Part shown: in pieces, positions 1 through 12,221 of the stretch
Layout of the letters: every line of letters starts with the position of its first letter
Numbering within the stretch: position 1 is the stretch's first letter
From: Lunularia cruciata
Taxonomy: Eukaryota; Streptophyta; Marchantiopsida; Lunulariales; Lunulariaceae
DNA: 64,000 nt
Direction: 5' to 3'
Assembly (NCBI GenBank): GCA_948567375.1
Contig: OX419758.1
Location: 17,241,001 to 17,305,000 of the forward strand
The notes under the pieces: generated by a model
Seen by the model: the letters and a program-made list of their open reading frames with translations, nothing else
The model's database searches: none
What the model was told of the DNA's origin: nothing
Program-made: the position numbers and the translations under genes

Positions 1-1475
1 GCTTATCCAAAGCTAAATAAGAACTAAGTTTTGAGGAACTTTATGAAAATTACATGTTTTATATATAGAGAGAGCTTATATATAATTGACTTGGTAAATT
101 TTTCAAAAAAATTAGTTAATAGATAGATAGATTAAATAGACAAAAATACACAATGATATTATTGATAGACTTCTAAGGTTCCATTGCAAAAAGAAATTGT
201 TCTAAGGTTATCTCTCATCCAATAGATACATTTATTGTAAGATTTTATGTTCATATATGAAGGAAGGAATAACAAGTCATAGCAAACACAACATTGATAG
301 CAACTCAAAAATAATTCTCTCATTTTTTGCTCAGAATAATCATTCTTTCTCATGTTCCAAAGCTGTTCACAAATGGCCTGTAATAGAAGACTTCATCCAT
401 TGTCAACATAGAAGTTATTTTCCTTCTATTCTCACAAAAGGATTCTCTAGAGTTGTAGGTTCTTCCAAGTTAACAACATAATAATGATACTCTCAAGTGG
501 AAATTATGACTCTTTAGTAAACAAATATAAATAGTACTCATAAAGTCTCATTCCCCTTACTCACTTCACTCAAAGCTCATCAAGGAATGGATATTTATTT
601 TCCATAAGCCCCTCCTTATACACTCACAAAAGTAACCATAATAAGTATCTTGGTAACTTGGTAACTTGGCAAAATCACTTCTTTACCTAAATTATCCTAG
701 GCAATGAATCTTCCAAACAACCATATGGGGCCTAAAACACTCACATGAGTATTTATCTTTACATACCTCCTATTTCCCATAAGAAGCTTTCAAGTAGACT
801 TCTTAGGAATCAAGGACCTTCTAGTAATTAGAAAGTGTAAATAAACTAAATTCTAATCAAATCTATCTAATTTGACCAACCTCTACAACCAAAGGTCACC
901 TAACTTGGTCAAACCAATATGAGTTTTAACATCTTTTAGACGACAAGTCAGTTTGACTATGCCACTTTTAAGATGTGTGTTCCACTGCAACATAATTTAA
1001 TTTCGAATGTACCATAAGGTCAAACTCTAATCACAAGTTTGTGTAAGAGATCCCACTCTAGTATGATCAAACTTAAAATTCTCAAGAGTCCTATTGACTA
1101 TCTAAAAAATAAATATTGGATCTTTATCCTTATTTAGATTTTATAACTTAGTATGAAATACATCTAACTTAGTTAGTATTCAACTTGTCTAGTTGAACTC
1201 TTGAAGTCATTCCAACTAGATAAGTTTAATGTGACTTCTCATTTGCTTCCCAAAATATGATTTTTCCCTTACAATCAAGATAGATTAAAAGTTAAAATTT
1301 TAATTTATTTACTTGAATATTACTTCAATAATATATTAATTAATATGCATTTTTAGAATAGCATTTCTTATCTCTTGGCTAAAAGCTAGTAAAAAATTAA
1401 TTATCTAGATTGAAATGTACTGCTTGTTGGACTTGAGTAGTGGATTAGACATGAACTTTTTGAAAGTTTAAAATA
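1..1475. other. AT-rich DNA without recognisable feature
   Basis: No reading frame longer than about 75 codons and no recognisable protein motif on either strand. The stretch has short microsatellite-like runs and many stops in all frames. I see neither LTR termini nor an RNA gene. It is probably old, decayed intergenic sequence. Confidence 0.5.
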
Positions 1476-1804
1476 TAAGGAAGAAGGCAACGCATAGAGA
1501 ACACAAAGGATGGGAAGACCTCATCAAGCCATACAAGGGAGAGAAAAAAAGGTAAAATGGAGCTATGCCCCAATAAAGTCTATATGAGAAATCTGCCCTA
1601 CTGTACCTAAGATAACCGAGCTATGCAAGTCATATGGTCTACAAACAACTAGAGCATTCAAAGAAGCATCATCTAGTGTGATTGCTCTCTTATGGATTGC
1701 ACCAACCACTGCCCTCCATAGATCAATGGACACACATTGCCTAAATATATGCTACAAAGTATGAGAGTGAGAGTGAGAGTGGTACCCATGGTGCCTATGA
1801 TATG
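1476..1804 (-). mobile_element. 5'-truncated 3' end of the R2-like non-LTR element
   Basis: The reverse complement matches the last codons and 3' UTR of the element at 29014-32330. It shares the coding block around VVGAIH..RAITLDD, then GACTTGCATAGCTCGG, the GGGCAGATTTCTCATA stretch, the GGGGC(T/A)TAGC(C/T)CC palindrome region and CTTGATG(G/A)GGTCTTCCCATCC. The match begins just before a CTCACT-type short repeat and ends near 1476 in a pyrimidine-rich tail. Only about 330 bp are present, the usual result of incomplete target-primed reverse transcription. This copy has a single version of the segment that is tandemly doubled at 32084-32205. Together with the other copies it shows that the element is a resident repeat family. 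Confidence 0.85.
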
Positions 1805-4800
1805 TTTACAATATGTTTTTCATTTATTATACATTTACTGAGGATTTATCATCATGATAAATAAAATAAGATCCATCTTATATAATATAGAAGAATTTTA
1901 GTCTTATAAAAGTATAATACTTCAAGTCTAACTGAAATTAAAAGAAAGAAAAGCTATAGAGTAATTATACAATATATCTAGAGAAGATGAAAAAAATTAA
2001 ACCATTTTAAGCATATCATATCAATTTTTTAATAGTAGTAATTTTATCTAATTAATTAATTATATTATTTATTTATCATATTATTAAAATAAAGATATAT
2101 TTTATAAATAGTATCTTACTTTACTGATATGACCATTTGTAATATAGGGATGAAATGATGATATCAAGTAACAATGACTCTTTTGAAGACTTTGCAAACC
2201 AAAGGTCTATGAAGTTGCTTGGTAGAACCTAATGAAAGATATTGTCAAATATCTTTTGAACCTTAGTCAATGATAGATAATACAGTATGACTTTGCATAC
2301 CTGAATATATAAAAAAAATATCTTTTTTTTTTTTTGCTTTATGAGTTATTTTTACTTTGAATGTTGAATTGTTTATATTGATGTACTCTGAAATATAAAA
2401 TATAAAATAATAGAACACAATCACTATAATTATGTAACATCATGTTCTCTAATGCATATATATTCTAGAGTATATTCTATATTTTAGATACATAAGTGAG
2501 TTGTTATGCCAACTAAGGCTTGTTATGGTACTACAAAGATGTAAACTTAAGAACAACATATAGGCTTACAAGGTCATTCATTCCATTGTGTCTACTTGAT
2601 ACAAACTTGGTCTCAAGATGTATACATGATAATTTTGGCTATTGAGATTTTTGAGCACCTTCATTAGCACTTTGAAGATCTCCTTGAGATGTATCACAAG
2701 GTCTTTGTAGTGGAGAGAGGTTCTAGTTTTGAGAACTATATTGAAATTTTTGCAACTTCATTACCATTTTGACAATATCCTTAGAGATACATCATGGTAT
2801 TCCTTATAGAGGAGAGAGGCTCTAGTTGGCTCTACGCCCATACTCACCTTTTACTTTAGACAAAGAACCTCCATCACTTTACAATACTTTGATTCTTTAC
2901 TCTACTTCATATATATGCAAAAGCATTAGTAGCTCCCATCACATCTAGCTAGAATTCTCCCTTCTTATTTACTAAATGTGTCATTGGAAGATCTCTATCA
3001 CATAGTTTAGTAATGGATTACTTTTTGGTGGTTTACTTTGGCAGAGATTACTTTGTTGCTTCCCCTCTTGCTTGGCTTGGGACTGTTGTTCTACTTATAT
3101 TTTTTCCTTTTCTGGTTTGTTAGCTCTCTATCCTTTTTCCCTTCTTGGTGCCATATATTCCTTTTTCTTCTCCTTCCGGGTATACTATTGAGCTTCCTGG
3201 TCTGACTCATTTCAGTTCTTGATATTACGATAGATCAAGAAAAACACAAGACAGTTGATTACCTAAACGCATTGAGGTGATAGAGAGCCAAGCTCCACAA
3301 GAACTCTGTGTGGGAGGGCAACCAAGTGAAAGTTAAGCTCTCTTTAACAAAATATTTAAGTCATCCTCTAGAGCACTCATATCTATGCAACAGGTACGAA
3401 GCTCACTCGTAATATAACATTCTGTTTGTGGGACTTCAAGTGTTTAGTGTATCAAATGGATTCTTAAGAATCAGGTTCACTTTCACCAGAATGATTGAAC
3501 ACGAGTACATATCGCTAAGATGGAACATGAAAAATATCTCAATTTAATGTTTGTCAAATAAACTGCAGTCCTTTATACCCATAAGGGAACAAGGTACATA
3601 TAACATTTCTTACTTAAATGATATGAGACGAGGACTTGAGTTGAGACAATACATTTATTAGATTTCCTTGAGTCTCATTAGTATGATGCGTGCATGAGTT
3701 AGCGTCAATAGCAGATTGTGTTAACATCAACTCAGCTGGAAAGAGTCCAAATTTTTATGGGTATTCTTCAAACCAAGAAATGAATGGTTGGTGGCACTAG
3801 CGTCCATATCCTCATGAAAAAGGATATGAAAATTTTACATGCAAAATTTTCATACTTAGAACCAACCGTGTGTAAACCTGAATAGCAGTTGAAGTTCCTA
3901 ATGCCCCCATCATTATAATTGGCTAACCAAGCCCACTAAAATACCCCAAAGGAAAAGGGGAAAATTAATATAAGCACACCAAAACGTACAAAGGAGAAGG
4001 AAGAGCTGAAATTTTAGGAAAAGTGGCAAAAAGGCTAGAGATCTAAGCCCTATGTTGTTGTTGTGCCAAGTAACCAACACAAAAAAATGTAAAAAGAGTG
4101 CTATGGGAACCTATAATTGAATGGTATGGTAGAGATCCTCCAAAGGTATGTCTTGCAACTGCAAGGAGAGTGCATTCCATGGAACAAAAGCACCCACTAC
4201 TAATGCCCATAGATGAAGACTCAGAGCATGTGATCTTGATAGTGTGATAGAGACACTTTGTTGTAAATAAGAGGTAAGCATGGCAGGTGATAAAGCCTCT
4301 CCTCTATAGTGAGCTTTGTGCTACTTCTTGAAGGAGACCATCAAATTGATGATGAAGATAGCCAAAGATCTCTATTGCTATGGAGGCATAAGCATTGGAA
4401 GCAAGCCGTTGGGCATAGTGGTTCTTCTTTCCCTAGTAGCAATGATCATTGTAGCTCTTGCTTGGATGCTAGCTCATGCCAAGGACTCTAGTTGAAGTGG
4501 GTTCACCACCACCACAATATACAACATACATCAGCCATCCCTAAAAGTGAAAATATCTATGCATACCATCCGGTGAAGTGGGCCTAGTAGGACAATCCTT
4601 TGCTCAATCTGAACATGTAAGTAAGTAGATCATAGGATTTGGGCCATTTCATCTCTACTAGTATCATGGACTATGGTATGCTCTCCTCTTATGGCACATC
4701 ATAAGATGTGGATGCCCTCAACATCAAATGTAGAACCACATTGGTACTAGTCTAGTATGCCCAAGAGTGTTGGATGTGGTAGACCTAGCCAAAGTTGAAG

Positions 4801-4935
4801 AGCCTTGGTGAACTCCTTTGATGTGGACCAAAATGCCTCAATCAAGCATGAAGTCAAGCTCCGGCACCCTTCTTGCCACAAGAGATGATCCTAGCTCTAT
4901 CAAGTGAAGGCATATCAGTGAGGATGCTAGAATAC
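1805..4935. other. AT-rich intergenic DNA, no supported gene
   Basis: No protein family is recognised. Around 2640-2830 there is an imperfect internal repetition (phrases such as 'gaagatctccttgagatgtatcac' and 'gacaatatccttagagatacatcatg' recur with changes). Near 4390-4490 one frame gives a short hydrophobic stretch (PLGIVVLLSLVAMIIVALAW) ending at a stop. It could be the remnant of a membrane segment, but nothing around it supports a gene. The rest contains scattered stops in all frames. Confidence 0.4.
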
Positions 4936-5441
4936 TATAACAATATGGAATTTATAGATGAGTCAATTGAGATTAACAAAGTAATAAATAAGCCAAATTA
5001 GCCAAGAATTCTAAGAATATTTTAGAAGCATCTAGGAAGCTACTTGGTGTATTCTAAGTATCAAGTAATGTGCATGCCAAGTGGTGAATTCTAAGAGAAA
5101 GCTTCTTGGGAAGCTTCCCAACTAGCTTAGCTTGCATGCCAAGTAGATGGCTTCTAGAAGGAAGCTTCTTGGGAAGCTTCCAACTAGCTTAGCTTGCATG
5201 TCAAGTAGGTAGCTTCTAAAAGGAAACTTCTCAAGAAGCTTCTTGATTAGCTTTGTTTGCACTCTAAGAAGTCAAATTTTAGGAAGCTTCTTGAGAAGCT
5301 TCTCAGGAGCTTTATATGTTCTCTATAAATACCAAAGCCCAAGCTCATGATAGGCATTTGGATTTTCCCTCATTCAAGAGTCCAAATGTGATCTTTCACT
5401 TTGATTTTCCATTCTCTTATTTATCTCCTTGGTTTTTTATA
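4936..5441 (+). repeat. 5' LTR of gypsy family A (copy A1)
   Basis: This sequence of about 506 bp recurs at 19293-19780, 24530-24997 and, inverted, at 38922-39429. The family consensus begins TGTAACAATATGGA and ends TTTTACA. In this copy both termini have changed (TATAACA...TTTATA). It is full of AAGCTTCTTGGGAAGCTTCC-like short inverted motifs and has a TATAAATACC promoter-like stretch near 5325. Directly after it lies a tRNA primer-binding-like sequence, which identifies it as a 5' LTR. Confidence 0.85.
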
Positions 5442-5442
5442 T

Positions 5443-5454
5443 TGGTATTAGACC
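5443..5454 (+). other. primer-binding site of copy A1
   Basis: TGGTATTAGACC follows the LTR by one base. It differs by a few bases from TGGTATCAGAGC, the site complementary to the 3' end of plant initiator methionine tRNA that is used by many plant LTR retrotransposons. The same site follows the LTR at 19780. Confidence 0.75.
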
Positions 5455-5799
5455 ATGAATAGGATGGATGGAATTTATAGACCACCAAATCTATTTTTGG
5501 ATTTTTGTTTCAATATACTACCCAAGCACGATTTCACATAGTTCATCATCTCATCCTTTGGGGAATTTTTTTTAATATCATCACCTTGTCTGATGAACCC
5601 TTAGTACTTTTGATTGTAACTTATGAAGAACGGTGGATGTGTTGCATCTATGAGTTAACTTAGATACGTGTAGGTAATTTGATAGAGTAATATTTGTGGT
5701 GTCACTACTTAAAATTACCATTGCTATGCAGTAACAAATTGAGCACCTTACTTGATTGTTGGAAGAATGAGACTATCCACAACAAGAGCGTGTAAAGAG

Positions 5800-6540
5800 A
5801 GCATAATTTTGAGAAGGAATTTAATTTCCAAAGCCCAAGGTATTTGAAGGCAATATCTTTCAAGCATAGTGGAAAATTTTGTGTTTGATTAAAAATTTTA
5901 TTTTGAAGTTACAAATCTTCAAAGTAAACAAAGAAAGATTCTCATGGCTTCAAGCTAATTGGATAGAGTGGCAAAACTATGGTGGTGATTCCGAGTGGAG
6001 CAAGCTGAATGAAAATTTGTTACACCAATCTTAATATGGGAAGATTCAAGAGTACAATAATTATGAAAATTTAAGCTATAAATGCCACATGAACAACATG
6101 AGATAGATTGGTAGAATTGGGGTAAATTGGTTCTATAAGAAGCTACATCATTCAATTCCAAAACACCATAATGAAAATTCTAGATATGCTAGAAGGTGAA
6201 GCTCTAGATCAATTTGTGAGGGGTATAAAGTCACCCACCAAATTGGAAGTGACCATATGGGAGCCCAAACACTTGGAAGAAGCAATGCAATTGGCTGAAT
6301 GCATTGATTCCTTGGTTGCAACAACATGGTCTTGATCTTGACCTTCACAAAACCTGCCAACACACTACACATGGATAGATGAGCTAACACCAATAGAGAT
6401 CAATGCCATCCAACAGAGATCACTTGGCATTGTAGATAGAGAAAGACTATGACAAAATGGTGGTTGATTTTATTGTCACCAAATTTGGTATTGTATTGAT
6501 GAATGTCCACTCAAGAATAAACAACCTCAACAAGTCACCC
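5800..6540 (+). pseudogene. gypsy A1 gag remnant
   Basis: Gag of retrotransposons forms the virus-like particle. The capsid part here is broken by stops and frameshifts, but its C-terminal half is readable and parallels copy A3: an 'LDQFVRG.KSPTKLEVT' block and a following 'PKHLEEAMQLAEC' helix typical of the retrotransposon gag domain. Near 6480-6530 a decayed CCHC-like knuckle (FYCHQI...DECP) remains. The minus-strand frames here are shadows. It is followed by the protease remnant in the usual gag-pol order. Confidence 0.7.
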
Positions 6541-6629
6541 ATAGGTAGTAGATGGAGTGTGATGATCAAGGAGATAAAGAATCTCAATAGGAGAAGTCAA
6601 GCCACCTACTAGGAACTTGATAAGTTCTA

Positions 6630-6935
6630 ATGAGATTGAAGGCTTCACCTATGCAAGTTTACTTTACTTGCAAGGTATCTAATTATGGTTGTAAGATTTT
6701 GGTTGATTTTGGAAGTTCAAAGAATTGCATGTCCATACATTTAGCAAAGGAATTAAGTATTCCTATCAAGCCAATGATTGCAAGTAGATTGATGATGACG
6801 GATGGTAGAAAGGGTTTTGCATTTTGTAACTCACATCTTGTTACATTCAAGATTCGGATGGAGTATTTGGAATGTATGGGGTTTGTAGTGGCACCTCTAC
6901 ACTATGATATCATTCTAGGTTTGCCTTGGCTATGA
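6630..6935 (+). pseudogene. gypsy A1 aspartic protease remnant
   Basis: Retropepsin-like protease segment of about 100 residues. The active-site region reads ILVDFGSSKNCMS where families of this type normally have D-S/T-G, so the residue before Gly has changed. The later flap/ILGLPWL block (DIILGLPWL) is well preserved and is a hallmark of plant Ty3/gypsy proteases. Copy A3 has the homologous segment at 20947-21336. It cannot yield a working polyprotein because both neighbours carry stops. Confidence 0.8.
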
Positions 6936-7189
6936 CATTCAATTTGATTGGACCTAATGACAAATTCAAGTACAATACTAAGATAACAATAACCAATTAG
7001 GTTGTTTGGCATCTTTGAGTATGACACCTAAGAATAGTCAATCCCAAGATGAGAAGTTTGTCAATAAAGCAGCCATAGAGCAAGCTTTGAAGGAAAATAA
7101 GCCTATTTTTGCAGTGTAGATCAAGCCATTAATGCATAAGAAATCTAATGAGGGCCATAAACCTCATCAAGCAATGTTGATCAAAGAGT

Positions 7190-8059
7190 TCAAGAGTTTA
7201 CAAATGTATTTTTAGATGATCTACCAAAGTGATTACCCTTTGATCATGGTATGCCCTTCAAGGTTGATTTACTATTAAGAAGTACTCTAGTGAGTAGACC
7301 AATCTATTTGCTCTCACCAAAGGAGTTGGATGAGCTTCAATAACACCTTGGAGTTGTTGGAGAAGGATTTCATACAACATACATCTCCTTGGGGAGCATC
7401 AATACATTTGTCCGAAAGAAGGACGGGGGACTTCATTTCTATATTGATTATCATGGCCTCAATAAAGAAGAATATATATCCCTTGCCTTGAATTGATGAA
7501 TTGCTAGATCAATTGACTGGAGCAAAATACTTCTTCAAGTTGGATTTCCAAAGTGGTTATTGGTAGATTCCCATTGATAGAGAGGATGTGCAAAAGATTA
7601 TCTTTTGCACAAGGTATGGGCATTTTGAATAGAAAGTTCTACCTTTTGGATTCACTAATGTTCCAATATTCTTCATGGATCAAATGCATTGGGTGTTGGA
7701 TGGGATATTAGATCAATACATGGTGGTGTTCTTGGATGATATTTTTAATCTATAGAAAGACAAAGAAAGAACACATAAATCACATACAAGAAGTCCTAAG
7801 ACAACTACATCAATGGAAATCTTATTACAAGAAGTTAAAGTGTGCTTTTTGACAAAAGTAAATTACCTTCTTGGGTCATAAGATCTCATCAGAGGGGATC
7901 AAGATGGAAGAGGAGAAAATCAAGGTCTTTTGATTGGCCTACCACAAAGGATGCCACAAAAGTGTAAGCATTTAATGGATTGGCAAGTTTTTACTAACAG
8001 TTCATCCACTATTATGCTCATGTAGCCGCACCATTGACTGACCTCTTGGGGAAGACTAT
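7190..8059 (+). pseudogene. gypsy A1 reverse transcriptase, first part
   Basis: Scattered frames give RT blocks in order: PIY.LSPKELDELQ near 7300, LLEKDFIQHTSPWG, the DELLDQL.GAKYF.KLD.QSGYW block near 7495-7560 and a VVFLDD catalytic box near 7726-7740 with both Asp retained, followed by LGHKIS near 7870. Stops and frameshifts interrupt it repeatedly. Homology stops at 8059, at the boundary of element X, and resumes at 18525 with the RNase H part, so the RT-RNase H region was split by insertion. Confidence 0.85.
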
Positions 8060-9129
8060 TGTCACAATCCAAAAAAAAAGTACTTTTGCGGTAATCAGGT
8101 AAGTAAAGCTCATTCTTGCAAATATACAATTCAAAATTGGTCAAATATGAAGTCAAATAGTAACAAACTTGGTTCTTCTTGGTTGCGCTTTAATCTCTCA
8201 GGTAGAAATTACACCAAGAAGAGATTAACAAACACTAGATGGCAATCTTGTCACAAATGAATCAAATCTTTATCACAAATCATTAATCACAAGTCCTTAA
8301 TCACAAATCATTCAAATCTTTCCAAACAATCTTGATTGTGATGATTCAATCTCTCCCAAAAATAGCTACTTCATTGTAAAACGACATTGCCTCAAAATTC
8401 TGTTCCACCCCTCCATTGAAGGCACAACTTCTTTGATCAAAGTTGCTTCACATCAACTCAACACTGCAGATACTACCAACACTACAATCCTCTCAGATCT
8501 ATCAAGGCATTGCTTTAATTGCCCTTCACTCAGGATCAAACACACAAAATGAAGACCAAGGTTGCAGAATCCAACATCCAACATCCAACATCCAACATCA
8601 ACATGCACACTAAATTGCACTTTGAATTTCTCCCAACACTCACAAACACACACACACAAAATTGATACTTGGAATTAAGCTCAAGCAATGAGCACTACAA
8701 TCAGCACTTTGTTTTATTTATTCTTAGGAATATGAATATTGAAAAACATTTTACTGCAAAGTCCTCCTTTAAATAGGCAAATCACTTTAGCAGTTATCTA
8801 ACTTCCTAAACCCATTCCTAACAAATTTACCAACGTGCAAATCCAAAATGACCATGCACTTCTTCGTACTGCCTCTTCTTATCTCAAAAATTTTCCTAAT
8901 CCTATCCAATGTCTACTTCTACTTTAGAGTTCAAACCCAAAGAAAATCCCTTCACCTCATGTACTTTGGGTTCTTCAACTTTTAATTCTTCTACCAATTC
9001 TAACATATCTTGACTTTGAACTGCAATTAAAGATATGGGTAACCTATCTACATCCTTATCTTGCAACCCACTCTTCTCTAAAGTCTCAAGTGACAAGTCT
9101 AAAGATACTTGCACTCTTACCTCTCTTTC
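8060..9129 (-). repeat. 3' terminal part of element X (left end of long copy)
   Basis: Homologous to 39674-40715, and from about 8728 on also to 15195-15610. Shared blocks include ACTTTTGCGGTAAT near the end, the 'gatctatcaaggcattgct' stretch and a C-terminal protein block on the minus strand (LETLEKSGL...ELVEEL...VDIG, within 8902-9110). A CCAACAT heptamer is repeated about four times at 8571-8604, and a CA run lies near 8645. At about 9129 the X homology ends abruptly and integrase C-terminal sequence begins, in frame with the X C-terminus over the minus-strand frame 9186-8902. Confidence 0.75.
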
Positions 9130-10298
9130 TTTATGCAAATCCGGGTCCATGGTCCAATATTCCAACCTCTCCACCCATTCACTCAAGTGGCAAATGGTTG
9201 CTCTTCTAAATCAGTTGAATGGATCCATTATCATAAATGTAGGTCACACGATATGGTCCCATCCATCATAAGTGAAACTTGCTTAGAAATGATTGTCGTA
9301 CAACAATACTAAATCTACCTCCTAAACAGACACATGCTTAATGCACTTATCATGCCTGAATTTTTGCTGCTCTTGTACTTCCTTCATGGTTTGCAGTGCA
9401 TCATCTCTTTTCTCTTCCAACCCCATAAGTTTGTGAATTTGAAGTGCTTGACTGTCTTCCTCCATCAAACATTCTTCACACAAGTAGTTGGCAATAAGTT
9501 GGCACTTCTATTTCAACTGGAAGTATAAGATGCAATCCATATGTTAAGAAGTATGGAGTTTGCTTGGTTGTAACCTTTTTTTGTGCCATATGCCCATAAT
9601 GCGGTAGGTAACTTCATATCCCAGTCATAGGTATAATTGATAGTCACCTTATTAAGTATTTTATAAAGCAATCCTTTTGCCTTCTTTGTTAGTCCATTAG
9701 TTTTTGGGTTATACGGAGTTGTCTTCCCATGTTTAATCTGGAAGTACTTGGTTAATGTCTCTATCATGGAGTTCAAAAAGTGAGCTCCTTGATCATTGAC
9801 CAGCTCCAAAGGACATCCATATTGGAAGATGATATTCCAAAAGAAAAATTCTGCAATTGTTTTTGCATCATCTCTTTGAGTAGCCCCAGCTTCAACCATT
9901 TTGGTGGCATAGTCAGTGAAAACCAAAATGTACCTTTTCCTCATGACTTAGATTACCAATTGTATTGGTCACACAAAATCAATTCCCCATTTCTTGAATG
10001 GGGCCAATGGTAAAATTGGTCTCAAAGGCCATTGGGAAGTAGCCATCAGTTTCCCTATTCTTTGACAAGCATCACAACTTTGAATGTGAGCATGAGTATC
10101 CTTATACATCATAGGCCACCAATACCTTGCTAAAAGAATTTTCTTTATTGTATTCTTCAGGGCATAATGTCCTCGTGACACCTTGGAGTGCAAGGATTTG
10201 ATTGATCCGTCAAATTTATATGCCTCCAAGCATCTCCAAAGTTCTTCATCTTCACCCATTTTAAACAATATGTTGTGCTTCAATTGGTACAATCCCAT
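9130..10298 (-). pseudogene. gypsy integrase remnant (within long X element)
   Basis: Integrase inserts the cDNA into chromosomes. Two frames remain. 10298-9969 holds the zinc-binding part (ending HIQSCDACQRIGK) and the start of the core (KKWGIDFV). 9944-9513 holds the rest of the core, with VNDQGAHF carrying the second Asp. The third catalytic position reads NGLTKKAKG where NGL(T/A)E(K/R).NG is usual, so the catalytic Glu appears replaced by Lys. Further down, decayed frames give GPY.VTYINDNGS and VNGWR, typical of the C-terminal region of non-chromodomain gypsy integrases. The gene is dead. Confidence 0.8.
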
Positions 10299-10402
10299 CT
10301 TCTTGAGAAAAACTGCCCTCTACTCTAGGTCTAGTCTCTCAAGACACTGAAGAGTATGCAGATAATGATATTCTGTTGCATACCTTGTACTTCACATTGC
10401 TG

Positions 10403-11056
10403 TCAAATGATATTATTCCTTGTTAGGGAATTGGTCATTGACTTCTCATTCTTGGTCTTGAGAGTTTCTAACATGGATAGGAAGTCCACATTCAAATGCA
10501 AAGCTCCCTTCCTTACTTGTACAATGTATGTGAATTCTTGTAACAACAAGATCCATCTTGCAATTTGCCTTGGCAAATCTGCCTTCTTGACCAATTGTTG
10601 TAAAGTATAATGGTCCACATAGAAAACAAGCTCGTATCTGAATAGATAGTGGTGAAATTTCTTGTAGGCATACACCATTCCGAGGGCTTCTCTTTCAGTC
10701 ATGGAGTAATTTCTTTCTGAAACTAAAAGTTATCGGTTGGCATAGTAGATTGAATAATCTTTCTTCTTTTTGTCCTTCAAACTTAAGACTACTCCAATGG
10801 CCATGGATGAAGTATCCACATACACATGAAAAGGGACATCCCAATTTGGGGCACTCATAACTGGTGCTTCAACCAATTTCTTCTTCAATACTTGGAAAGC
10901 TTCTTCTTGTCTTGCTTCCCACAAGTAGTCTTTGGACCTCTTCAGAAGCTTTGTTAGTGATGCAGCAAGCACCGTGTAGTTTGACACACAGCATCTGGAG
11001 TATCCGACATGTCTTAAGAAGGCTCTCAGCTCCCAAATGTTTTTAGGAGATTCCAA
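10403..11056 (-). pseudogene. gypsy RNase H and RT connection remnant
   Basis: Minus-strand frame 11056-10730 gives the RT thumb/connection (MESPKNIWELRAFL, YSRCCVSNYT, PVMSAPNWDVPFHVY.DTS), in which the RNase H N-terminal Asp block is visible. Frame 10702-10403 gives TEREALGMVYAYKKFHHYL and the Y.VDH..L..LV block followed by ARWILLLQEF, the usual C-terminal half of gypsy RNase H. The two frames are separated by a stop near the TYYYAN-type motif (read here as SIYYANR). The order RT, RNase H, integrase is that of Ty3/gypsy and not of copia. Confidence 0.85.
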
Positions 11057-11109
11057 GGCTTAGATGACTTTCACCTTCTTGACATCCACTTGAATACCTT
11101 GGCTTGAAA

Positions 11110-11779
11110 CCTGATGCCCTAGAAGAATTCCTTCCATCATTGCAGAGAAACATTTCTCAGAGTGTAATGACAAGCCAAAAAAAGACACCTTTCAAAATTT
11201 TGGCACAAATAATCCAAATGTATTCTCTTTGGCCAAACATGCAAAAATCATCAATGAAGACCTCCACAAATTTGCACAAAAAGTCTTTGAATATTGCATT
11301 CATTATTTGCTAGGAAGTAGCAAGGCTATTACACAATTTGAAAGGCATTTGATTGTAAGTGTAAGTGCCCCAATTTGGGGTGAATGTGGTCTTATTCTTG
11401 TCTTCTTCTCAATGGATACTTGATTGTACCTTGAAAATCCATTGAGAAAACTATAGCATGAATGACTAGCTACTTGGTCCAAGATTGTATCAGTAGAAGG
11501 CAAGAGGTGATAATCCTTCCTCTTGACTATGTTCAATTTGCAAAAATCTTGGCACACTCAAATCTTCCCAGTCTTCTGCTTTGGAGCAATGAAAATGGGA
11601 GAGACCCAATCATTGCTCAAGATGGGAAAGATTATCCCAACCCTTAAGTACTTGTCTATTTTATCTTTCACCAAGAGCGAGTACTTTGGGTTCAGGCGAT
11701 ATTGTCTTTGCCGTATCGAAATTGCACCCTCAAGAAGATCAATCCGATGTTCTCCAAATTGGTGTGGAATACTTGACAT
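11110..11779 (-). pseudogene. gypsy reverse transcriptase remnant (within long X element)
   Basis: Frames 11779-11558 and 11557-11303 share one reading frame with a single stop between them (PKQKTGKI*MCQDFCKLN). They read ILSNDWVSPIF, then DYHLLPSTDTILDQVA and FLNGFSRYNQV. The frame then shifts; a decayed LCN..AT block and a VEVFIDDFC catalytic box can be read near 11240, with the second and third Asp kept. It belongs with the integrase and RNase H downstream on the same strand. Its RT blocks differ clearly from those of families A, E and F in this window. Confidence 0.85.
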
Positions 11780-12221
11780 TTGATGAATAGACCAATAAAA
11801 TACATTCTAGTAGTATATAAACAAGGCAGTATATCCTAGCAACTCCTCCAAAGTGACTGTCTTCAAAATCTTTAAAGTTTTTCCTTCAATAAAGACAACA
11901 TTTTGATAATCCTTGGGGTTAATGACTCCTTCAACGTGACTGACTTGGCGTAACCCAAGTCAAATTGTGGTCAAACCTCCTTCCTCCAAGTCATTTTCAC
12001 CCGAGGTGATGTCATAGATCTTTGTCTTCTACATCCACTATATAGCATTCCAAGTAATTGACTTGGACTTTGTCTTTGGAGTTGTCAAAAGACAAAGATG
12101 CTGAATCTTTGGATTCATCTTTGTCTTCTGACAAAGTTGTCTCCTCAAGGTGAGGAACCTTCATCCAACTCATCGTCACTAGCTTTTGGTCTTCAGATGA
12201 AATGTCCTTGAACCGCAACTT

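Noticed and set aside
4309-4491. 60-codon frame and nearby hydrophobic stretch
   Set aside because: Too short, no homologue recognised, and stops on both sides in the hydrophobic frame.
5041-5330. Clustered AAGCTTCTTGGGAAGCTTCC motifs as a CRISPR-like or satellite array
   Set aside because: They are irregularly spaced short palindromic phrases inside the family A LTR, present in all four LTR copies; there are no spacers.
6148-6393. Minus-strand frame of 81 codons in gypsy A1
   Set aside because: Shadow of the gag remnant; the same shadow appears opposite gag in A2.
8640-8662. CA microsatellite and CCAACAT repeats as regulatory sites
   Set aside because: Simple-sequence slippage products inside X; nothing ties them to regulation.
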